This document shows positions 29,635 to 40,060 of a stretch of DNA of 64,000 bases, piece after piece. This DNA is from Paracamarosporium sp. OC-R06-R3. Taxonomy: Eukaryota; Ascomycota; Dothideomycetes; Pleosporales; Didymosphaeriaceae. The position numbers and the translations under genes were made by a program. Every line of letters starts with the position of its first letter. Positions within the stretch are counted from its first letter, which is position 1. The notes below the pieces were generated by a model. That model was not told the origin of the DNA. It saw only the letters and a program-made list of their open reading frames with translations, and made no database searches. The DNA is taken from contig JACVRA010000424.1 in the NCBI GenBank assembly GCA_019828545.1, positions 62,001 to 126,000 of the forward strand, given 5' to 3'.

Positions 29635-32600
29635 CTAGCTGAAATACACCTGCACCGTGCGCTGCTGCTCGGGAGTCAACGAGGCTGCGACCTGCGAAAG
29701 ATTCGTATTTGTGGCCTGGACGAGGGCTTTCACAGCGTTGACGGCGTGGGAGCCGATCTTTCCTTGAAGGGTTTCTGCTTCGAGAGCTTGGACGACCGAG
29801 ACGAAGACTTTAGCGGGGTTATTGATCACGGCAGGGTTTTGTCTGGAGGGCCTGTTAGTGTGTTGTGCAGGGTGGGTGGGGTGCGTGGTGAGTTTGGGCG
29901 CCTTCTGGTATCATGGGACGGGAAGTGTCTTTGGGTACGAGAGAACGGGAGGTAGACTTACTGCTCGATGAGCTGAGCCATGAAGGCATATGCGTGCGGC
30001 GCGGCCTCCTCGTCGTTAGTGACGGGTAGCGTGTCTACCCACGCGGTGGCTACGTCTTGCCAGTTCTGCACCTTACCAGCGTTGTAGTGCAGAACCTTCG
30101 CGATACTTGCGCATGCGTTCTCCGTGGCGAAGACATCGTCGTCAGCGCGGGCGTTCGGTCGCTGTGTGATCTGGAAGAGCGTGGGGAGGCTGGCTGCGGC
30201 AAAATCTGACCATGCCTCACCACCGCGGTGGGCAGCAACACCAACACCGTAGGCAGCTGCCTGGCGGTTAGCAGGCACATCATCCTGCATGCCAGCCACG
30301 AGCGGCTGCATGATCTGCTCGTTATAAGTCCAAGACTGCGGTCCGCAGAACTCGAGCACATCGTCGAATATGCAGATTGCCCATTGCCGTTGAGTCGGGT
30401 CCTGGTTGTTCGCTGAGATCTTGTAGAACTCCATGAGCTGCTCCCAATGTGGTAGGAACGCGGTGCCCATGTTCTTGAAGATGGTGTGGAAAGCCTTGTT
30501 CATATCGGAAAGGAGGGTCTGGTCGTCTTCGATGGCGAACAGTATATCCTCGCTAACTTCTTCACCATCTTCGTTCTCAGCCTGCTCACTGAGGCGCTCC
30601 TTTACACGCTGCTGGTAGTCTTCCAATACGCTACGTGCCGATTTGATGAACGTGTCCATGTGTGTGCTGGTCAGCGAGTTCTTGCCAATGCATTCTAAGC
30701 ATTCATAGAAGCACTGGTACATCTCCGCAAGTGTATCGATGGCTGGTTCAGTGCTGAGCACCTCAAGCACGCGCTCAACTGTTCGCTCCCATAGTTGACC
30801 GAGCTGTGTCGATTCGGGACCATGTGCCTTCTTGTAGGCGGTAAGCAGAGCTGGTACGCACTTTGCGCATGCGACTCGTACGGGGTCGTGGAAGAAGAAA
30901 GCGAGTCCGGGTAGAGCAATCTTGTCCATGATATCGTTGACATACGGCTCGAAAGCCTCCTCCAGCACCTGCGCATAGATGACGATCAGCTCGGTAGCCA
31001 TGTGCTTGTCATCCAGTGTGCTGGTCTTGATGCCGAGGATCTTGCCCTTGACAGGCACAAGCTCCCAGCCTTCCTCCTCTTGAACCTGTGCGACCTGATC
31101 CTCATCGTCCAAAAGTTGGATGTCGGCCTTTGCAGCGGCGAGCTCGGTCAAGGGAGGGATGACGCCTGCCAGGAATGGAACAAACTCCTTTCCTAGTACG
31201 CGGCACATACGACCCCAGCAGTGCAACAGGTATGAAGCTTGTGGGTCGTCGGGTTCGGAAACGCTATTCTGGATGCGACCGAGAAGCTGCACCAGCGACA
31301 AGGCATCATTAGCCATGCGGTCTTTGCCAACAGCGAGCGCAATGAGCGTGGCGCACTCCATGGCCTTGGCACGGAGCAACCGGTACTCCTTTGACTGTTC
31401 CTCGTTAAGAACGTTAAAGAGCAGAGGCATTAGGGTATCGTAGTATTTAGAGAACGCTGCCTCGGCGGAGTCGGCAACGGTGGCAATTGTTGATAGAGCT
31501 TGCTCCTGAACAAACCTCTTCGGGCTCTGAAGTAGCATGAGCAAGTGGCTTAGTAGCTGATCCAGATAAGGCTCCAATATCTCCTTCTCAGCCTCCTCAC
31601 AGAAGTTAACGAGCGCGGCTGCGGCGTGCGCTTGAACGCGGGGCTCCGATGATTCGAGGACTGGAATGATGTTCGGCAAGACCACTTGGTGATATTTTTC
31701 CTGCATTGTGCCAGCAAAGTCGGTGCTCATCTGACCGACAGCATTGCATCCTGCCCACCGCACTCGCGGGTGCGGGTCCCGTAGTGCTGGGAGAACAAGA
31801 TCGAGGACCTTGTCAAGCTCTCCAATCATAAGTTCACGGCAGCCTTCTGAAATGGCAGAGATAGCCATGAGTGCAGCGTGTCGATCGCGCCAGGCGGAGG
31901 AAGTCATCATGCGCGGTAGCCAGTTAAAGGTCGGGGGTAGGATGGCCGAGCCTCCAAGCTTGTTCGCAAGACGATCCATACATTGCTCACCGGCAACGTG
32001 ATTTGAATCACTTTCATCCTGGTCAAGCTTCATGGAGTTAGTATCGTTACGGATGCTATCGAGAGCATACTTACATCCTCAGACTCGTTCCACTCTTCAG
32101 CATCGTCATCGTCAATACCAACATCGGTCATGAGCGACAAGCATTGGGTGACCATGTCGTTGGTGAAGTTGGGGTCCTTGCGGCACATTTGCGGAGAGCA
32201 ATCGGCGAACGTTGCCATAAGTTCAAGCGCGTTCTGGCGCGGAGTGTCGTCGAGCTCTTTGTCCTGGATAACGGACACACTGAACTGAACGAGGCTGTTG
32301 AACAAGGGCTTGAACATCTTGGGCGCAACTTCGGCCAGATCAATCAAGGAAACCAGAGCCTTGGTGAGCATCTCTCCATCTCCTGACTCCTTGATTGGTG
32401 GTAGAATGTTTAGTATTTCGGGGATGAGGGCGAAGTACTTGGATTGTGCGTTCTTCTTGATGGATCGGAAGAATGATGCGAATGCCTCCATGGCAGAGAT
32501 CCGTACCTAGCAATCTATGAGTATTGTGCACGCTAGCGGGATGTGCAGAGACGAACCGAAGTACTGCTGTCCGCGAAACCACCCTTGAATGCGGTTATGA

Positions 32601-33324
32601 CAACATCCTCGTGCTGCTTCTCTATTATACCGGGAGTGGTAGAGAATATTCTGAAAGCAGTCTCGCGCTGTCCGGCGTCGTTCGATTGGCTGGCCTGGAA
32701 CAACGCGCCCAGCAGCTCTGGCCATGCCACACCTGCACCTGTCAGTACTCGCTCGTCTTACGGGCCCATAACCGGATATCGATAGGTGTTTGCGCTTGTA
32801 TTGTCCATTCGTGGAGGACATCTGGTACGCATGTGCTTCTCTTGGTGGTGTATGTGAGGCTGGATCGTACCTTCGTCTGTGTGTTGTCGCGCCAACTCGG
32901 CTACAGCGTCTCCGATCTTGCTTCTTACTGATGCTTCCTGCTCCTTTCCTAGGCATTGAAGCATGCGTGCACGTATCGCCTCGCGCTCTGGCTGGTTGAG
33001 GGTCAAGAAGGCGTCTGCCGACTGGTTGTTGGTCGTCTTCCGTGGCTTGGAGGACTGTCGCCTGAAGAGGACGGCGGCGAATGTGCGCGTCTGGGTCCTC
33101 GATTAGCTCAAGAGATGATGGAGAGAGTTATGTATGCTGACTGTCGAATCCGGGGCGAAGTCTATCTGCTCAGACAGGCCCATCAAGAGCACGTCAGGCC
33201 TCTGGGAGAACCATTCCTCGTTCAACTGCTGCTCCGCAGCCGTTCGCTCCACGTTATCTGGCGATTGGAGGCCCCGCAGCAAGTTCGTCAGGGCGGCATG
33301 TACGTTCTCCGGGAGCGTCGCCAT
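29635..33324 (-). CDS. PSE1: Karyopherin beta, importin-5 / Kap121 (Pse1) type
   Basis: Six exons on the minus strand: 33324-33142, 33090-32871, 32732-32557, 32506-32075, 32027-29962, 29842-29635 (1094 residues, frame closed). It is built of HEAT repeats throughout. Landmarks are LQSPDNVERTAAEQQLNEEW at ~20-39, TRTFAAVLFRRQSSK after intron 1, the acidic loop GIDDDDAEEWNESED (~274-288), GEQCMDRLANKLGG, DRHAALMAISAISEGCRE and HPRVRWAGCNAVGQMSTD. Length and acidic-loop position match Kap121/importin-5. It imports ribosomal proteins, histones and other cargo under Ran-GTP control. The acceptor of exon 5 is uncertain: AAG at 32028-32030, or CAG eight bases further in; both keep the frame. The first repeat region fits without gaps, supporting the chosen start. 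Confidence 0.93.
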
Positions 33325-34235
33325 GCTTTCGACTTGTATATTATGTGGTTTAGGGTTACTCGGCGCCGGTGTAGTCCAGCGGCAAGGGACTAAGAGACTC
33401 GGTAGCGCTGGCTCTTGCTATGGCGGGGCAGCCTTTGCGGGTGACCCGAGGGAGGGCGAGGACGGGCGAAGTAACGGTGGACGACGTAGAGTTGGCTTAT
33501 CGCTTCTGGAAGCCGTTGGAGCGCGTTGTTTGGGGGGTACGCGGCGTGGAAAATTGGAAGGTGAATTGTTTTGGCGGGTGGTGGGGGAGATGTTAGCGTC
33601 GCGAGCGCGCGACTGGAAAAAATGTGGGCACGAGCGCGGCACCAGGGGCCACGACACCGCCCCTCGAGCGACGGACAGCATCGGACTGGTGTGGTCAAGA
33701 GCTGACACTGTACTGTGCATCCTGAAGCAACACAGGATAAAGCAGCTTCTCGGAACTCTACCACGAGACGTTTCCCTTCCATGTCGGGTCCCACGAGGCA
33801 CCCATGACCTTGACGTAGATAGCGTAACTCGCTTTGTTTCCACTATGCACTATTCCAAGGTACTTCCGCAATACGAACGTTGCTCACGACAGCCACATTG
33901 ATGACCTACGCCTGATTGATCCGATCTGTGTCACGACATCTCGCGCTTGTTCAGCGCCGGACGAATTCCTTGCCCGAAACCGAACGTTGAGCTCACCTTG
34001 AGGACAGCATACTATCTAGGGACCCGATTCCTCTTGTCAAACACCTAATTGAGGCTAGACAGCCTTTAATGTGCGTAGTTAGTTCCGCTTAAATATGCAA
34101 CGGCATCACCTCACGGCTCCACCAACAATCACATTTATATCTCATTTTAACATTCTCCTGTAGTAGCACTGATACAAGTCGACAGTTGCAGAGCATATAC
34201 ACACAATTGGTGACATTGAGAAAGCGAGGAACAAG
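33325..34235. other. Head-to-head intergenic region Kap121 - MDR oxidoreductase
   Basis: 911 nt. A telomere-like TTTAGGGTTA box sits 25 nt from the Kap121 start. Frames at 33390-33900 lack features. The right half is AT-richer. No gene is visible. Confidence 0.5.
33349..33358. promoter_or_regulatory. Telo-box-like element near the Kap121 start
   Basis: TTTAGGGTTA, a 1.5-unit telomere-type motif, lies just upstream of the Kap121 start codon. Such boxes bind TRF/Tbf1-type factors in promoters of translation-linked genes in other fungi; here the role is inferred only. Confidence 0.35.
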
Positions 34236-35372
34236 ATGGCAACAATGCGCGCCTGGCAATATACAACCCGCAACATACCCTTCGAGTCCAATCTCACTCT
34301 GAACACTATCCCTCGCCTCCAAGCGCCATCCAAATGCAAATCCGACAAAGATACCTGCATACTAGTCAGAGTGTACGTCACCTCCGATCCAATTTCGATT
34401 CTACATTGAAGCTTCCGTCCAAACACCCCCTCATCTCATTACCAGCCTTGCTCAATGCCATGGTATTAACACCACTTCAGCCACGCCGTCTCACTCAACC
34501 CGGCAGACCACAAAACACCTGTCACTCCTGTAATCGGCTACTTCGTCACCTCCAGGCCTGCAACCCCAGGTCTTGACTATGCCGGCGTCATTGAGGCTAT
34601 CCCTGCAGGTACCCCTACTGATCTCAAAGTCGGCGACAAAGTCATCGGCCGCCTCGACTGGCTCTACCAACACGGATCCTTAGCTGAGTATGTCCTCGGC
34701 CAACCCAACAGCCTTGTCAAGCTCCCGGATAGTCTTTCTTTCGCACAAGGTTCAGCCCTAGGCACCGCCGGATTATCGGCTCTTCAGCCACTGGAGATGG
34801 CCAAGATCAAACCTGGTGACAATATATTCATCAACGGTGGAAGTGGTGGCGTGGGAAGCTTCACGCTTCAAATTGCCAAATTACTAGGCGCTGCGCATGT
34901 CACGGTGACGTGTGGACCGGCCAATGTCGACCGCATGAAGGCCCTCGGTGCCGACGAAGTCATCAACTATCGCGAATCCAACATCGTAGATGTGCTGAAG
35001 GCTAGTGCAAAAGATACCGGCCGTATCTACGACGCGATTATTGAGAACGTTGGTGCAATTGACACTCTCTTTGAGGACTGCCACCATTTCGTCAAGCCTG
35101 GCGGCTACTTCATCCAAGTGGCAGGCGCAGCAATTCTTTCCACTTTCAAGCGGATTGTATTGCCTGGTTTTCTTGGTGGAGGTAGGAGGAAGTATACTGC
35201 ATATTTGGCGTGGAATGATAGGAGTCAGTTGCAGCGGATCGCGGATTGGGCGGGAGAGGGTAAGCTTAAAGTGGAAATTGATGAGGAGTTTGGGTTTGAG
35301 GACGTGAGAGGGGCGTACGAGAAGTTGAGGGGTGGGAGGGCCAAAGGCAAGATTGTTGTAAGGGTTTCCTAG
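34236..35372 (+). CDS. Zinc-independent MDR reductase (quinone-oxidoreductase / enoyl-reductase-like)
   Basis: Two exons: 34236-34372 and 34481-35372 (342 residues, frame closed). The product starts MATMRAWQYTTRNIP. After the splice it reads HAVSLNPADHK, then PGLDYAGVIEAIP (~74) and VGDKVIGRL. GTAGLSALQPLEMAKIKPGD leads to the nucleotide-binding loop FINGGSGGVGSFTLQIAKLLGA (~162-183), and DEVINYRE follows. This is the standard layout of zeta-crystallin-like medium-chain reductases. The catalytic-zinc Cys/His pairs of alcohol dehydrogenases are absent, so it should be an NADPH-dependent reductase of quinones or enones in the cytosol. Similar domains serve as trans-acting enoyl reductases in polyketide clusters, but no synthase is nearby. 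The 3' end is G-rich while the 5' half is C-rich. Confidence 0.85.
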
Positions 35373-35901
35373 GGAGGGTGCCTAGGGAGGTTAGAACAAA
35401 CTGTATTTCGAACTCGCACAACTTTTAGACATCTAGTTAGATCATTGCGCCTTGTCATTGCACTGCATCCCTGGGTTACCAATAATTCGAGGGTATTGTC
35501 TCCGAGCGCGTGCAAAAGTTACATATTGTTTGATCTGTTTTCATTGCGATTCCGTAAGTGACCGGCGAAAGGCGAAAATACAAGTACAACCAACCCAAAT
35601 TCCGATACTGGCCACAACAGCTCGTCGCTTTTTCTAGATCGCAGCACGTCTCCCCAGATCTAGCAGCTAACGACATCCGGACTAAACCTTGAGCGTCAAT
35701 CGTACCCCACAGTCCGTCTCCAACATCCCGTTTCGCGGCATCACTTTAGGCTTCAAATACCCCGAACCTGGCACGCGGGCACAATTTCTCCGGAGCACAA
35801 TCGCATCATCGATCAACGACCGCACATCACAAAAGCCAAGCACTTTTCCACGATGAACCGCAAGAGAAACCCCACTGCATCCTTAATCCCTCCCACCCAC
35901 A
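35373..35901. other. Intergenic region MDR - GDSL esterase
   Basis: 529 nt between two plus-strand genes. No reading frame of note is visible; it should contain the promoter of the esterase. Confidence 0.5.
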
Positions 35902-36912
35902 ATGAAACTCCATCCAATCCTCTCATGCGCCCTGGCCGCCTCCGCAACCGCCATCCCAACCTCCACCACCACCACCAAACCTAAACACCCCTTCAATTGG
36001 GCTAAGACAAAACACCTCCTCGCCTTCGGCGACTCCTACACCTACGTCCAAGGCACATCCGGGCACCCAAACTTCTCCTTCATCGGCGACAACTTTAACC
36101 TCGCCTTCACCCCGTCCGCCCTCCTCTCCACACAGATCGTGCAAAACCTCACTGGGACCGCAGAAGGCGGCCCAAACTGGGTAGAGCGCTTGACAAACTG
36201 CGGCGTCGCGCCAGGCCTCACCTCGCCGCTTGCCTACGCGGGCGCGAACACGATCAACGACCCGGACTTCACGCCGCTGCACCACCCCGAGACGGTCGCG
36301 CTGGAGACGCAGATAGCGCAGTTTGAAACGTACGGGGATCCTGCGCTCGTAGGATCTGGTACGATTGCGCGGAGGAGCGAGGCGCTCGTCGCGTTGTGGA
36401 TCGGGATCAATGATATTAATGACTTGGCGAAGCTGAGGGGGAGGAACGCTACGTTTGCGCCGCTGTACGAGCGCGTGCAGACGAGGCAGTTTGAGCTCGT
36501 GCAACGTCTGTATGATCTAGGGTATCGCCACTTCTTGTTTATGAATCTCCCGCCGCTGGACCGCGGGCCGTCGCCGAGCGTGAATGCAAGTATGGTCGCG
36601 GAGTTCAATGGGATTTTGGAGCGCCATGCCGGTGCGTTCCAGGCGCGGCGGAGGGATGCGACGGTCCTGCAATTCGATGTTAATAAAGTGTTGAATGGGG
36701 TTTTGGACCGGTACAAGGAGTATGGGTTTAAGAATGTGACGGGGTTTTGCCCGGGGTACAATCAGGCGGATGTCCTGTCTGATCCGGGGAAGTACGGGTG
36801 TACGCCGCTGGAGACGTATTTCTGGTATAATTCGGGGCATTTGACGAGTCGGACGCATGAGATATTTACGAAGGCGTTAGTCAGGTTCTTGAAGGGGAAG
36901 AGCCGGTATTAG
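35902..36912 (+). CDS. Secreted GDSL/SGNH esterase (carbohydrate-esterase-16-like)
   Basis: An intronless frame of 336 residues. The N-terminus MKLHPILSCALAASATA is a signal peptide, with probable cleavage near residue 17-18. Block I LLAFGDSYT puts the catalytic Ser at 45. Block II is LAYAGANTIND, block III WIGINDINDL, and block V WYNSGHLTSR has His313. The usual Asp of the D-x-x-H pair is Asn310 here. Predicted N-glycosylation sites occur (NLTG, NATF, NASM, NVTG). Family members remove acetyl groups from plant cell-wall sugars or act as lipases outside the cell. The coding sequence changes from very C-rich to G-rich after about 350 nt (see findings). It converges on the transporter gene with 119 nt between. 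Confidence 0.85.
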   Translation: MKLHPILSCALAASATAIPTSTTTTKPKHPFNWAKTKHLLAFGDSYTYVQGTSGHPNFSFIGDNFNLAFTPSALLSTQIVQNLTGTAEGGPNWVERLTNCGVAPGLTSPLAYAGANTINDPDFTPLHHPETVALETQIAQFETYGDPALVGSGTIARRSEALVALWIGINDINDLAKLRGRNATFAPLYERVQTRQFELVQRLYDLGYRHFLFMNLPPLDRGPSPSVNASMVAEFNGILERHAGAFQARRRDATVLQFDVNKVLNGVLDRYKEYGFKNVTGFCPGYNQADVLSDPGKYGCTPLETYFWYNSGHLTSRTHEIFTKALVRFLKGKSRY

Positions 36913-37031
36913 GGAGGATGGAAGGACTGAAACGATGAACAAAAATCCAGAACAATGATAACATATTGGGAATGATTTTGATGATACATGCAAGCCAAAC
37001 AGCTTGCTGTGAAAATAATACAATTCAATGT

Positions 37032-38552
37032 CTAGAAAATAGAATTATCCGCGCAAGTAAACGGCCCGTTCAACGTGCTGTCCGGATCATTAAAGATGTC
37101 AATCAGAGCCTTTAAACTCGTGTACAAACCGCCCACATTCAAAAACAGCGTCAAGCCCAAGATTCCATAGTTGAGCACTGCTAATGCGGTCTTTCTCGGG
37201 CTAGAGAATTGTACTTTCCAGTTCAGATGTAGCCAGAAGACGCTCGTCAGCCCAAATGTGAACCAAGAGATGAAGATGGCAGAGCTGATATTGAGGATCG
37301 AGCTGAAAATGGGGATCGCGTTGGAAACGACGAAGGAAACGATCCAGAATAGCGTGCCGATCCCGATCCAGAGCGTCCACGTGAACGTGTTGTGTACATT
37401 GACTTGGTCGGGCTTGAAGCGTCGCATGACCGCGATATACATGTATTTTATAGCTGTGATGCCAATGACGAGACCGGTACCCAGAACAGACGGTATGAGG
37501 ATTCCGTATGCGACTTTCGCGGGTATCGTTGATGCGGATCCCAAGGCTGGACTTGTCACCGCGTCGCCAGCAAGTCCGTAAATGACACATGCCACGACCA
37601 CGTATATGATCACTTCGAAGGATTTTTGCATGAAGAGCGCGGGCGGGAACTCTTTGCTGGGGTCGCGCATCTCGGCCATGACGCTCATGAATGACTGGTT
37701 TCCGGCGAAGGCGAAGGCGATATTAAGGAGAGCGTTGACCGTCTCGACAAAGGTAGGTTTGCCGACGAGCGTGATGTGGACGTCGAAACCGGGGGGCGCC
37801 TTGGGGCCTGCGACGCCGAGGGCGATCATAACGATGAGAACGGCGGCTACGATGGAGATTGTGCAGATCCACGACATGGCCGCGGCGAATGTGAGCTTTC
37901 TGGGGAGGCAAAGGAGCCAGCATGCTAGTCGGAATCAGTAACCTGTCATACATCCACAAAGCGAATATACATCAAGATGGAACTCACCAATATGCGGAAA
38001 TGCCATGAAAGCCACTGTGCAGACTGCATGGTTTGACAGCGTATTCAACGCAACCGACATCGTAATGTTCGCCGAAGCGCAAATAAGGACCAGATTCAGG
38101 ATGAACGCAACACCAAAGAAGTACTCAAATGACTTCCCTCCAATGTACAGCGCGCAATCGACCAGATTCGTGACCATGGGATATCTCCGGTAAAACTGAA
38201 CCATGATATATCCGCAGTAAGTTGTCAAGCCTCCGAAACCGAAGATAGCAATGATTCCAGGTATCAGGCCGAGCGTTTTAAGAGCAGATGGAAGACTGAG
38301 AACACCGATGCCGACTTCAATTGTGATGAGAATCACGCAAGCTCTCCATCGGCCAAGCGTTTTGTAGTTCTCCGCCGATGGATATTCGCTGACTCCAGCA
38401 TGGGGGTCTCCTGTCCAGCCTGTCTGAATCGCTTGGTGGTGGCCATACTCTTCGTCTTTGTCACCCAAAGCTTCTTCCGATGGGTAGTAAGCAGGCGCCT
38501 CTGTTGGTGACTCTCGTCCATCTTTCTTGCGGAGGCCTTTGAAGACGCCCAT
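37032..38552 (-). CDS. Amino-acid transporter of the AAAP (Avt / SLC36-like) family
   Basis: Two exons on the minus strand: 38552-37988 and 37924-37032 (485 residues, frame closed). A hydrophilic N-terminus (~70 residues) is followed by about eleven hydrophobic segments. The first contains the AAAP signature IEVGIGVLSLPSALKTLG, and then TYCGYIMVQFYRRYP, ALYIGGKSFEYFFG, FAFAGNQSFMSVMAEMRDP (a conserved mid-family block), ASTIPAKVAYGILIPSV and ISWFTFGLTSVFWLHLNW. It likely couples amino-acid movement to protons at the plasma or vacuolar membrane. A longer in-frame start at 38618 is possible (22 extra residues), but MGVFKGLRKK is the more typical beginning. Confidence 0.88.
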
Positions 38553-40060
38553 GGTGGCCGAGCAGAGATGAGTCGCGGGAAGTAGAAGGTCGGAAGAAAG
38601 TCTAGGAGGCGAAACCACAGTATAGAAATCTATATAGAGTGCATTGCATGACTCCCTCCTATATCGGCCTCGAGCTCTTCAGGGTTTGCCTCAACCGTGC
38701 ACCTTCCGCTAGTTTCTTGTTCATCCTTGAAGATCTCGCCTCTCGCAACAACAGGGTCGATCCACCTCTTTGGTCCCAACATCCTGGTCTTGACCACCTC
38801 TTCCAAGAAACTGTAGGGAATTGCCAATGTGGAGTGCATGATGCGGGGGTTTGGGACGATGCTATTGACACATCCTCAGATCCCGCGTACCCATGTTACC
38901 GACAACAACCATCCCTAATTACCTTTCCGGAGCACGAGAAGAGTCGTGTGGAGGGTTTGAAATGAAGCAAGTGGGTCATCGTGAGTAATAGTTCGGAGGG
39001 GAGAGGTAACCGTTACCTTCCGTGATCCACAATTCACGTAAAAGTCTTCCAAAAAAGTTCTTCAGTCGGCCTTGGCTGACCTGACTTGGCGACGGCGGAA
39101 CGTGAACGGACCGTACAAATGCATCAGATGTCCATCACGCTTTGGAGCACAAGCAAACGGTCGCTTGGAGGTGCATGCTGTGCTGGTGGTGGCGTGAGAA
39201 AGTAGTTGCTAGTACGCTTCGGCGGTCTTGGCGAATGAACAACACCAGTCTATTGCATCACGATGCTTGACATGTCAAGCACAAATTAAAGAGATGTATG
39301 AATGACGCCGATAGTATATTGGGTCGCCGAGAATCCATCCTGGGTGGCCACATATAATCAATGGGTGGCCGAGAATATCTCACCTTTAAAAGACGAAGCA
39401 AACGAGCGAAAAAAAAACGAAGACATAACATTGCAAGATGCAATGACTTAGCTGTTCACGATATTCCTCGTAACTTCACCAACTCTATTCTAAACCGGTA
39501 GTAGCACTGACGGGGCTGCATATGTTTGCCAGACACCAATCAAGATTCCCAGGAGAGTAGGAGAGGTGTGGCATGTATCTTGGCCTTGCAACAGGTATTT
39601 TAGAGTGTGTATTATGCGCTGCCCAACTTGCGTGACCATCATTTAGAGATAGACACCAGTGACATCGAACCTTGTAGGGGGTCCGACATATATGACTTTG
39701 TGTTGCCTTGATTCCAATGTAATGTAGGCTTGTCAAACAGTGACACGTTTCTGGGAACTCTCTTTCTGCGCCCATCAACCACTGCAACACGAACAATCGC
39801 GAAACGATAAAGTCTCGGGATGAACAATCCAATGAAAGCATGCCGTCACATCAACAGCTGCATCTCTGAGAAGACATTTGGCGTGACTGTTGAGAGAAGA
39901 TCTTGCAATCCGCAATAAGCAAAATAGTTACATTTGAATGATCTGTACAAACTACCCACACCTAGAGTACAGAGCTACTACACAGAATCATGCATCTAGG
40001 GATATCAAAAGCAAAACACTAATGCAACAACCGACGCAAACATTATTTCCCTAAATACCT
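38553..40060. other. Gene-poor intergenic region with dispersed-repeat copy
   Basis: 1.5 kb between a transporter start and the 3' end of the CBS-PB1 gene. It holds repeat copy B (39175-39276) and two GGGT(C/G)GCCGAGAAT direct repeats (39320 and 39363). Frames on both strands show no domain features. Confidence 0.5.
39175..39276 (+). repeat. Dispersed repeat, copy B
   Basis: Matches 16530-16640 in the same orientation over about 100 nt with substitutions and small gaps. The best block is AATGAACAAC...GTCTATTGC...GATGCTTGACATGT. Confidence 0.55.

Noticed and set aside
33360..33430. tRNA-like start (GTGTAGTCCAGCGGCAA) upstream of Kap121
   Set aside because: No B-box (GGTTCRANTCC) or matching acceptor stem follows.
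34236..38552. MDR reductase, secreted esterase and transporter as a metabolic gene cluster
   Set aside because: No synthase, P450 or pathway regulator is nearby, and flanking genes are housekeeping; adjacency looks incidental.
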